NCBI GenBank assembly: GCA_963621885.1
Contig: CAVFFT010000021.1
Span: 1-9,347, forward strand
Source: UMGS1519 sp963621885
GTDB taxonomy: Bacteria; Actinomycetota; Coriobacteriia; Coriobacteriales; Eggerthellaceae
Length of the DNA: 9,347 nucleotides
Reading direction: 5' to 3'
Below, piece after piece: positions 1 through 5,902 of this stretch. The notes under the pieces are model-generated. The model was given only the letters and a program-made list of their open reading frames with translations. It was not told the origin of the DNA and made no database searches. A program made the translations under genes and the position numbers. Position 1 is the first letter of the stretch. Each line of letters begins with the position of its first letter.

Positions 1-1
1 C

Positions 2-382
2 GCGCCCCAGCCGAGCTATGCGCGTGGTGTCGTGCCCTGCGATTTGCATGAATGCTTGCCGCCCTTTGTGGCTTCCGCGCTCGAACGCGCTCTTCCGGAA
101 CTCGACCACAAATTGCGAGGTTTTGCGAATCCGCGCGCGATCATGACGGCGCCTGAAACGCGCTCGTCTTCGCCCGTGCGCATACTTCGTGCAGACGACT
201 ATCAGGCCATTTTACATGTGGGTATAATCGACGGACAAACGACGGGCCACACCGGCGTGTACCCTTGTGGGGAAGGCCCCGGTTATGCAGGCGGCATCAC
301 GTCTGCGGCAGTCGATGGTCTCAAAGTTGCAGAAGCGCTTGTCGCGCAGGCTCAGGGTATGGCTTGCGAGCAGGCGTGCTGA
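2..382 (+). CDS. FAD-dependent oxidoreductase, COG2509-type, C-terminal part (5' end outside window)
   Basis: This open frame enters from the left edge with its first complete codon at 2 and ends at TGA 380-382, giving 126 visible residues. The GTG at 32 is internal: in-frame residues before it (APQPSYARGV) continue the protein. Recognisable landmarks are TRSSSPVRI (about 53-61) and GVYPCGEGPGYAGGITSAA (85-103), followed by a helix DGLKVAEAL. Such a glycine-rich segment near the C-terminus is typical of the FAD-binding part of COG2509 dehydrogenases, often annotated NAD(P)/FAD-dependent oxidoreductase. Their substrate is not well established. Between these two landmarks there are roughly 15 more residues (IDGQTTGHTG area) than I expect for the family. 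The N-terminal dinucleotide-binding motif lies outside the window. The next gene starts 14 bases after the stop, so the pair is probably one transcript. Family assignment is fairly sure; function is not. Confidence 0.8.
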   Translation, partial: APQPSYARGVVPCDLHECLPPFVASALERALPELDHKLRGFANPRAIMTAPETRSSSPVRILRADDYQAILHVGIIDGQTTGHTGVYPCGEGPGYAGGITSAAVDGLKVAEALVAQAQGMACEQAC

Positions 383-396
383 CGAAAGGAATCGGG

Positions 397-1104
397 ATGG
401 CAGACGAACTGGACAAGAGCGCACAGAGCGCGAGCGCCGCGGGAAATCCGTACGCGGCCGCCGAAGCAGCTGCTCAAAACAATACTGCGGGCAATGTAAG
501 CGAACAGTCGGCCGTCTCGCAGCCGCCTGCGGGAATTCCCGTTGCCACGCAAGCGGATACGGGCACGCAAGCGGGCGTTGACGCTTGGGTGAAGGCGGGC
601 ACGCAGCCGGAGTCCCAGACGCCTCCGGTCGCACAGCCGGTCGCACAGCCGGCTGGCCAGGCTGGCCAATACGGTTCGTATGCGAACGCGGGACAACAGG
701 CGCCGGCAAATAGCCCCTGGCACCAGGCGCCGGCAAGCCCCGCTCCCACCTACGCTCAGCCTGGTGGCGGAACCTATGCGCAGCCCGCTCCCACCTACGC
801 CCAGTCTGGCGTCGTGACCTACGCGCAGCCCGGCGTTGCTCCGGCGTCCGCGGGTCTGACGGGCGGCAAGAAATTCGGATGGCTTGTCGTGGGCATGCTG
901 CTGAATATCCCCGGCATGCTTATCGCCTGGCTTACGAATACTGACAAGAGCGAACAGGTGAAGCACGATGCGATTCTGTGGTCGGTTATCGGCTTCGGCA
1001 TCGGAGTCGTGCTGAACCTCATCCTCTTCACCATGCTGACCGGCGTCATCCTTGCGGGCATCGGCGGCGCCACGGAAGTGTACGCGAGCGGGACATATCT
1101 CTAG
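397..1104 (+). CDS. Pro/Gln/Ala-rich protein with two C-terminal membrane segments, unknown function
   Basis: The product has 235 residues. The ATG at 397 is chosen because AAAGGA (385-390) lies six bases upstream and the start falls 14 bases after the preceding stop; longer starts would run into the preceding gene. Residues 1-155 are low complexity, rich in Ala, Gln, Pro, Gly and Ser, with PVAQ repeated at 77-84 and four TYAQ units between 118 and 144. A Lys-Lys pair (158-159) precedes a hydrophobic segment at about 160-180 (GWLVVGMLLNIPGMLIAWL). A short charged loop NTDKSEQVKHD follows, then a second hydrophobic segment at about 192-222. No signal peptide is evident. The plan, a disordered tail plus a two-helix membrane hairpin, recalls TM2/DUF4190-type small membrane proteins, but I cannot assign a family. 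It sits 18 bases before hisS and is probably co-transcribed with it; no functional link is implied. Confidence 0.85.
   Translation: MADELDKSAQSASAAGNPYAAAEAAAQNNTAGNVSEQSAVSQPPAGIPVATQADTGTQAGVDAWVKAGTQPESQTPPVAQPVAQPAGQAGQYGSYANAGQQAPANSPWHQAPASPAPTYAQPGGGTYAQPAPTYAQSGVVTYAQPGVAPASAGLTGGKKFGWLVVGMLLNIPGMLIAWLTNTDKSEQVKHDAILWSVIGFGIGVVLNLILFTMLTGVILAGIGGATEVYASGTYL
625..668 (+). repeat. Short tandem repeats within the low-complexity coding region
   Basis: A 12-base unit CCGGTCGCACAG occurs twice head to tail (625-636 and 637-648), encoding PVAQ-PVAQ. It is followed by two copies of the 9-base unit GGCTGGCCA (651-659 and 660-668). Both unit lengths are multiples of three, so a change in copy number would keep the frame. 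They lie inside the Pro/Gln-rich membrane protein gene. Confidence 0.85.
742..835 (+). repeat. Degenerate TYAQ-encoding repeats
   Basis: The 14-mer GCTCCCACCTACGC is present at 742-755 and exactly again at 786-799, 44 bases apart. Each copy belongs to an APTYAQ peptide unit. Two further diverged TYAQ units (with ACCTATGCGCAG and ACCTACGCGCAG) lie between and after them. Codon differences between units show that the protein repeat is older than the most recent DNA copies. The block precedes the first membrane helix of the same protein. Confidence 0.75.
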
Positions 1105-1122
1105 GAAGGGAAAAGGAAAACG

Positions 1123-2472
1123 ATGGCAGGCATTCAAAGAGCAGAGGGCACCTTCGACCTTCTTCCTGATGAGGCGGCATTTTGGCACAAGTTCCAGCAG
1201 ACCGCCGTTGAGATGTTCGGGCGCTATGGCTACGTGCCCATCGAGACGCCGATCTTCGAACAGACGAATCTGTTCGTGCGCGGCATTGGCGAGGCGACCG
1301 ATGTGGTGTCGAAGGAGATGTTCTCCGCCATTTCAGGCGAGAACCTGAAGACGCTTCTTGCGGGAGGCCATATCAAGAGCAAGAGCCGCCTTTCGCTGCG
1401 ACCGGAAGGCACGGCGGGCGTCGTGCGCGCCGTTGCGCAGAATGGCCTGGTGAGCCAGGGTGGCGCGCCGGTCAAGCTCATGTATGCGGGGCCGATGTTC
1501 CGTGCCGAGCGTCCGCAGAAGGGACGCCAGCGCCAGTTCAATCAGGTGGGCGTTGAATGCCTCGGTGCTGCCGAGCCGACGATCGATGCCGAGGCCATCA
1601 TCATGCTCATGCGCTTCTACGAGGCCATTGGCATTCCGGTGGGCGCGGTGCGTCTGCTTGTCAACTCGATGGGATGCAAGAATTGCCGCCCGGTCTATCG
1701 CGATATGGTGCGCGACTTCATCCTCGCGCATGCCGAGGGGCTTTGTGAGGATTGCCGCCGCCGTGCGGAGACGAATCCGCTTCGTGCCTTCGACTGCAAG
1801 AAGGAGGAATGCCGCGAGGTCATGGCCCAGGCGCCGCGCATTGTCGACCATCTGTGTGATGAATGCCATGAACATTACGACACGGTGAAAGAGTATCTTT
1901 CCGCCGCGAATCTGCAGTTCATCGAGGATTACACGCTGGTGCGCGGCCTCGATTACTACACGCGTACCGTGTTTGAGGTTCAGGTCACGGAAGGCATGGG
2001 AAGCCAGAACGCCATCGGTGGCGGTGGCCGCTACGACGGACTGATGGAGGAGATCGGCGGCACTTCGACTCCGGGCTTCGGCTTCGCGCTGGGCTACGAG
2101 CGCTGCCTGCTTGCGCTCCAGGCCAACGGCTTCGAGTTTGCGCCGGCGCAGAAGCTTGATTTCTACATCGCCTGCGTTGATGATTCCGTGCGTCCTCTGG
2201 CTTTCTCCATTCTGCAGAGCTTGCGCGACAGCGGCATGCGTTGCGACGTCGACCATCAGCATCGCAGCCTGAAAGGCCAGTTCAAGCAGGCCGACAAGCT
2301 GCGCGCCGACTACGTGGTCGTGCTGGGACCCGATGAGGTGGCGGCCGGCCTTGCCCGCGTGCGCAATATGACGAGCCATCACGAGTTCACGGTTCCCATT
2401 GACGGAGCGGTGCGGATGCTTTCGGATTTCATCGACAGCGAGACGGCGAAAGCCCAGGGTTTTGCCGACTAG
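1123..2472 (+). CDS. hisS: Histidyl-tRNA synthetase
   Basis: This cytoplasmic class II synthetase attaches histidine to tRNA-His using ATP. The protein has 449 residues, slightly above the usual 420-430. The ATG at 1123 follows an AAGGA Shine-Dalgarno (1113-1117), and the N-terminus begins with the family-typical QRAEGTFDLLPDEA. The motif 1 region is GYVPIETPIFEQTNLFVRGI (36-55). Motif 2 contains FRAERPQKGRQRQFNQVGVE (126-145). The histidine-binding loop is LVRGLDYYTRT (272-282), and motif 3 is GFGFALGYER (318-327) after GGGRYDG. The C-terminal anticodon-binding domain spans about 345-435. Unusually, the insertion region at 185-248 carries eight cysteines in four pairs (185/188, 208/211, 225/230, 245/248), suggesting one or two zinc sites; I recall similar cysteines in clostridial HisRS but not in the E. 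coli enzyme. It is the last gene of the probable three-gene unit, and no clear terminator follows it. Confidence 0.97.
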   Translation: MAGIQRAEGTFDLLPDEAAFWHKFQQTAVEMFGRYGYVPIETPIFEQTNLFVRGIGEATDVVSKEMFSAISGENLKTLLAGGHIKSKSRLSLRPEGTAGVVRAVAQNGLVSQGGAPVKLMYAGPMFRAERPQKGRQRQFNQVGVECLGAAEPTIDAEAIIMLMRFYEAIGIPVGAVRLLVNSMGCKNCRPVYRDMVRDFILAHAEGLCEDCRRRAETNPLRAFDCKKEECREVMAQAPRIVDHLCDECHEHYDTVKEYLSAANLQFIEDYTLVRGLDYYTRTVFEVQVTEGMGSQNAIGGGGRYDGLMEEIGGTSTPGFGFALGYERCLLALQANGFEFAPAQKLDFYIACVDDSVRPLAFSILQSLRDSGMRCDVDHQHRSLKGQFKQADKLRADYVVVLGPDEVAAGLARVRNMTSHHEFTVPIDGAVRMLSDFIDSETAKAQGFAD

Positions 2473-2574
2473 GAACGCGCGCTGCCGGATGGCTTCGACG
2501 CGGCGCACCAGTACAATGCCGGGTAATCGACTCGCTTGAACGCCGGGCGTGGGGGAAACTGGGGCAAAGCGCCA

Positions 2575-2589
2575 ATTATCGTGAATAAT
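2575..2589. promoter_or_regulatory. AT-rich dyad upstream of aspS, possible operator
   Basis: ATTAT (2575-2579) and ATAAT (2585-2589) form a five-base inverted repeat around CGTGA in an otherwise GC-rich gap. It lies about 35 bases upstream of the candidate aspS -10 element. The arms are short and chance is a real alternative; no regulator can be named. Confidence 0.2.
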
Positions 2590-2600
2590 CGCCGTTTCGT

Positions 2601-2630
2601 TTTCCTCAGAAGAGGGGCGCGGTATATCAT
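2601..2630 (+). promoter_or_regulatory. Candidate aspS promoter
   Basis: The best -10 candidate is TATCAT at 2625-2630 (within TATATCAT), in a GC-rich surrounding. A weak -35 candidate, TTTCCT, lies at 2601-2606 with an 18-base spacer. Transcription would start near 2637, giving a leader of about 30 bases that contains the AGAGGAG/AGGAAG Shine-Dalgarno tract (2644-2656). Such a leader is too short for a T-box. The -35 match is poor, so the call is tentative. Confidence 0.4.
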
Positions 2631-2666
2631 AAGCGGGCTAGTTAGAGGAGAGGAAGAAGACGCTTC

Positions 2667-4445
2667 ATGACCGACTTCAGTAACGAATATTGCATGCATA
2701 CGCATACCTGCGGCCAACTGCGCAGTGAGGATGTGGGCACCGAGGTGACCCTGACCGGTTGGGTTGCTCACCGCCGCGACCATGGTGGCCTGATTTTCGT
2801 CGACCTGCGCGACCGCGCGGGCAAGACGCAGTGCGTTTTCGACCCCGATGTGGTCGATGCGGAAGGCTTCAAAGACGCCGAGCGCATGCGCAGCGAGTGG
2901 GTCATCAAGGTGGACGGCTATGTGCGTCCCCGTTCCGAGGAGAACGTGAACCCCGACATGCCCACCGGCGAGATTGACGTGATGGTGCGCACGGTCGAGA
3001 TTCTGAACAGCGCCGTGACGCCGCCCTTCGCGATTGAAGACGGCATCGAGACCGGCGAGGATCTGCGCATGAAGTGGCGCTACATGGACCTGCGTCGCCC
3101 CGAGATGTACGCGAACCTGAAGCTGCGTCACACCGTTGCCCAGGCACTGCGCAAGGCTCTGAACGAGCGCGAATTCGTCGAGGTGGAAACCCCCATTCTG
3201 GGTAAGTCCACGCCTGAAGGCGCTCGCGACTTCATCGTTCCCTCGCGCCTGCTCCCGGGCAAGTTCTACGCACTGCCGCAGAGCCCGCAGCTCATGAAGC
3301 AGATGCTTATGATTTCCGGCTTCGAGCGTTACTACCAGATCGCCCGTTGCTTCCGCGACGAGGACCTGCGCGCCGACCGTCAGCCGGAGTTCACGCAGGT
3401 TGACATTGAGATGTCCTTCATTCATGAAGAGGACATCCTGACGATGATGGAAGACGTGCTGAAAGAGGTCTTCGAGGAGATCGGCGTTGAGCATCCCTTC
3501 CCGCTGCCGCGCATGCAGTACTCCGAGGCTATGGAGCGCTTTGGTTGCGACAGGCCCGACGTCCGCTTCGGCATGGAGCTCGTGAACCTGACCGACATCG
3601 TCAAGGGTTGCGGCTTCAAGGTGTTCGCCGAGGTTGCCGAGCGCGGTGACGTGGTGAAGGCCATCAACGCGAAGGGCGCTGGCGACTGGAGCCGTGGCGA
3701 GATCGACAAGCTTGCGAACATCGCTTCCGACAATGGCGCGAAGGGCATGGCTTGGATTGCCTTCACGAGCGATGGCAAGGAGAAGAGCCCGATCATCAAG
3801 TTCTTCGACGACGAGACCTATGCTCGCCTGAAGGAAGCAGTCGACGCTCAGCCGGGCGACCTCGTTCTGTTCGCGGCCGACAAGGCCGATGTGGCGAACG
3901 CGGTTCTTTCGGCGCTGCGTCTGCATATGGCCGACGCGCTTGGCATCGAGCGCAAGGGCCATGCGCTTCTGTGGGTTGTGAACTTCCCGATGTTCCGCTG
4001 GGACGAGGACGAGAAGCGCTACGTCGCTGAGCATCATCCCTTCACGCAGGTGCGTCGCGAGGACCTCGACAAGATCGAGTCCGACCCGCTGGCCTGCGGC
4101 AGCTACTCTTATGACCTCGTCATGGACGGCTACGAGGCGGGCGGCGGCACGCTGCGTATCCATCAGCCGGAAGAGCAGCGTCGTATCCTGCGCCGCGTGG
4201 GTCTGACCGAAGAGCAGATCAACGAGCAGTTCGGCTTCCTCATTGGCGCGCTCGAGCATGGCGCTCCGCCGCATGGTGGTATCGCGCTTGGCCTCGACCG
4301 TCTGATCATGCTGCTTGCAGGCAAGGATTCCATCCGCGACGTCATCGCCTTCCCGAAGACGAGCTCCGGCACCGACCTCATGCAGGAGAGCCCGACGCCG
4401 GTCACGAGCCGTCAGCTGAAGGAAGTGGGCATGCGCCTGATGTAA
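2667..4445 (+). CDS. aspS: Aspartyl-tRNA synthetase, bacterial type
   Basis: This cytoplasmic class II synthetase charges tRNA-Asp with aspartate. Its 592 residues match the long bacterial form. The ATG at 2667 sits ten bases after AGGAAG in a purine-rich tract; a downstream ATG (residue 10) is possible, but the tract favours the first. The N-terminal OB-fold anticodon domain (about 10-110) includes GWVAHRRDHGGLIFVDLRDR. Catalytic motif 1 lies near REFVEVETPIL (168-178). Motif 2 is CFRDEDLRADRQPEFTQVDI (228-247). The GAD insertion occupies roughly 300-420. Motif 3 is GGIALGLDRLIMLLAG (537-552), followed by the conserved AFPK (561-564). His39 in RRDHGG is the state I associate with non-discriminating enzymes that also charge tRNA-Asn, so specificity is open. 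The gene has its own candidate promoter and is followed by a strong terminator, suggesting a single-gene transcript or the end of a unit with hisS. Confidence 0.97.
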   Translation: MTDFSNEYCMHTHTCGQLRSEDVGTEVTLTGWVAHRRDHGGLIFVDLRDRAGKTQCVFDPDVVDAEGFKDAERMRSEWVIKVDGYVRPRSEENVNPDMPTGEIDVMVRTVEILNSAVTPPFAIEDGIETGEDLRMKWRYMDLRRPEMYANLKLRHTVAQALRKALNEREFVEVETPILGKSTPEGARDFIVPSRLLPGKFYALPQSPQLMKQMLMISGFERYYQIARCFRDEDLRADRQPEFTQVDIEMSFIHEEDILTMMEDVLKEVFEEIGVEHPFPLPRMQYSEAMERFGCDRPDVRFGMELVNLTDIVKGCGFKVFAEVAERGDVVKAINAKGAGDWSRGEIDKLANIASDNGAKGMAWIAFTSDGKEKSPIIKFFDDETYARLKEAVDAQPGDLVLFAADKADVANAVLSALRLHMADALGIERKGHALLWVVNFPMFRWDEDEKRYVAEHHPFTQVRREDLDKIESDPLACGSYSYDLVMDGYEAGGGTLRIHQPEEQRRILRRVGLTEEQINEQFGFLIGALEHGAPPHGGIALGLDRLIMLLAGKDSIRDVIAFPKTSSGTDLMQESPTPVTSRQLKEVGMRLM

Positions 4446-4543
4446 GGCGCGCGTGTGCAAGCGAGGCTCGTGTGTGGCTTTCTGAGGGCAAAATTCGCGC
4501 AATGCGATAGCTCTTGTAAGCGAAAGTCGCAAAGGCATTCAGG

Positions 4544-4575
4544 GAGGCGTCCGGTTCTTGCCGGGCGCCTCTTTT
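4544..4575 (+). terminator. Rho-independent terminator after aspS
   Basis: An 11-base stem pairs 4544-4554 (GAGGCGTCCGG) with 4561-4571 (CCGGGCGCCTC), with one G-T wobble and a six-base loop TTCTTG. TTTT follows directly at 4572-4575. It lies about 100 bases after the aspS stop and 40 bases before the sbcD start, so it should end aspS transcription and isolate it from sbcDC. Confidence 0.88.
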
Positions 4576-4615
4576 CATAAGGGCGGAACTGCCGCCAGAG
4601 CGAAGGGGGACGAAG

Positions 4616-5902
4616 GTGCGATTTCTGCATGTGGCCGATTTGCATATCGGGAAGCGCATGTATGGTGTGTCGCTTGCCGAAGACCAGCGGCATATCCTTT
4701 CCCAGGTGACGCGCATCATTCGGGAAGAGCAGGTGGATGCGCTTGTCATCGCGGGTGACATCTACGACAAGGCGGCCCCGAGTGCGGAGGCGGTTGGCTT
4801 GTTCGACGCCTTCCTCCAGGATGTGGCGGACGCCGGATGCCGCGTCATTGGCATACCGGGCAACCACGATTCCGCTGAGCGCGTCGCTTATGCGCAGGGC
4901 TTGCTCAGGCGCGAGGGGGTCTTTTTCCCGCCGGTCTACGATGGCGTCATTGAGCCGGTTGTTCTGCATGACGATTGGGGGCCGGTGAATTTCTGGCCGA
5001 TACCCTTTTTGCGTCCGGGCGATGTGCGCCGTCATTTTCCGGAGGTGGAAATCGACGACGACTATTCCGCAGCCTTGCATGCGGTTGTTTCGTCCTGCGC
5101 CATAGACGAATCGCAGCGCAATATCGCCGTGGCACATCAGTTCGTGGTTGCGGCGGGGTGGGCGCCCGACCGCGCCGACGACGAGATAAGCCTTGGCGGT
5201 CTTGACGCGGTGGACATGTCGGTCTTCGCGCCTTTCGATTACGTGGCGCTCGGCCATGTGCACCGCTCGCAGCGGGTGGGCCGCGATACGGTGCGTTATG
5301 CGGGCTCGCCCTTGAAGTATTCCTTTTCGGAAGCACGGTATGGGAAGAGCGCGCTGCTCGTGGACGTGGGGCCGAAAGACGCGGCAGGCGAGACGGGCTC
5401 CTGTATCTCGTGGCGTTCCATTTCCCTTGTTCCCCTTCATGATGTGCGCGAACTCAAGGGAACGCTTCTTGAGCTTCTCGCGGCGGGGATGGATGGTGTG
5501 GCGGATGATCCGGCGGGTTCCGAAGACGCGACCGCGCAGAACGCAAATGTGACGGCGAACCGCGATGCGGCGCCGGATGCCACGGCCTCGCCGGACGACG
5601 CGGTGTCTTCCGCGTACGTGGCGCCGGCGCACGAAGACTACCTTCACCTCACGCTGACCGATGAACATCCCCAGCTCGACGCGATGACGCGCGTGCGTGA
5701 GGTGTATCCCAACGCGCTCGCTCTCGACTACGAAAGGCGCATGGTGGCTCCAACAGGGGAGCGGGTGAGCCATGCGGCTGATCCGGCGAAGATGTCGCTG
5801 CCCGACCTTTTTGCGCGTTTCTTCCAGGAGCAAATGGAGAAAGAGCTCGATGACGAGCAGCAGGCGATGGTTGAAGACGCTGCGCGGGAGGTGAGCGCAT
5901 GA
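4616..5902 (+). CDS. sbcD: Exonuclease SbcD, Mre11-like nuclease subunit
   Basis: SbcD is the metallophosphoesterase subunit of the SbcCD complex, which cuts DNA hairpins and degrades blocked double-strand ends. The GTG at 4616 is preceded by AAGGGGGA (4603-4610), and the protein then opens with the family-typical MRFLHVADLHIGKR. Visible metal-binding motifs are DLH (8-10), GDIYD (47-51), GNHD (82-85), a conserved His in AHQF (174) and GHVH (213-216). The C-terminal part includes DYLHLTLTDE (341-350) and VYPNALALDYERR (363-375), as in other SbcD capping domains. Between LLELLAAGMDG and DYLHL lies an Ala/Asp/Asn/Thr-rich stretch (about 295-338) that I do not expect in the family. The length, 428, is a little above the usual 380-410. 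The TGA overlaps the ATG of sbcC, indicating coupled translation. No convincing promoter is seen between the upstream terminator and this start. Confidence 0.96.
   Translation: MRFLHVADLHIGKRMYGVSLAEDQRHILSQVTRIIREEQVDALVIAGDIYDKAAPSAEAVGLFDAFLQDVADAGCRVIGIPGNHDSAERVAYAQGLLRREGVFFPPVYDGVIEPVVLHDDWGPVNFWPIPFLRPGDVRRHFPEVEIDDDYSAALHAVVSSCAIDESQRNIAVAHQFVVAAGWAPDRADDEISLGGLDAVDMSVFAPFDYVALGHVHRSQRVGRDTVRYAGSPLKYSFSEARYGKSALLVDVGPKDAAGETGSCISWRSISLVPLHDVRELKGTLLELLAAGMDGVADDPAGSEDATAQNANVTANRDAAPDATASPDDAVSSAYVAPAHEDYLHLTLTDEHPQLDAMTRVREVYPNALALDYERRMVAPTGERVSHAADPAKMSLPDLFARFFQEQMEKELDDEQQAMVEDAAREVSA

Noticed and set aside
625..835. CRISPR-like or regulatory repeat array
   Set aside because: The repeats are short, irregular in spacing, in frame, and translate to PVAQ/TYAQ protein units, so they are explained as coding repeats.
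2473..2666. T-box riboswitch ahead of aspS
   Set aside because: Synthetase genes can carry T-boxes, but I found no T-box consensus or following terminator/antiterminator pair in this gap, and the best promoter leaves only about 30 bases of leader.
2469..4538. 689-codon open frame on the reverse strand opposite aspS
   Set aside because: It mirrors almost all of a clear aspS, has no recognisable motif, is rich in His/Ala/Arg/Leu as expected from complementary high-GC codons, and lacks a convincing ribosome binding site.
4412..5833. 473-codon open frame on the reverse strand opposite sbcD
   Set aside because: It is complementary to an intact sbcD with all nuclease motifs; its Arg/His-rich translation is typical of antisense shadows in GC-rich DNA.
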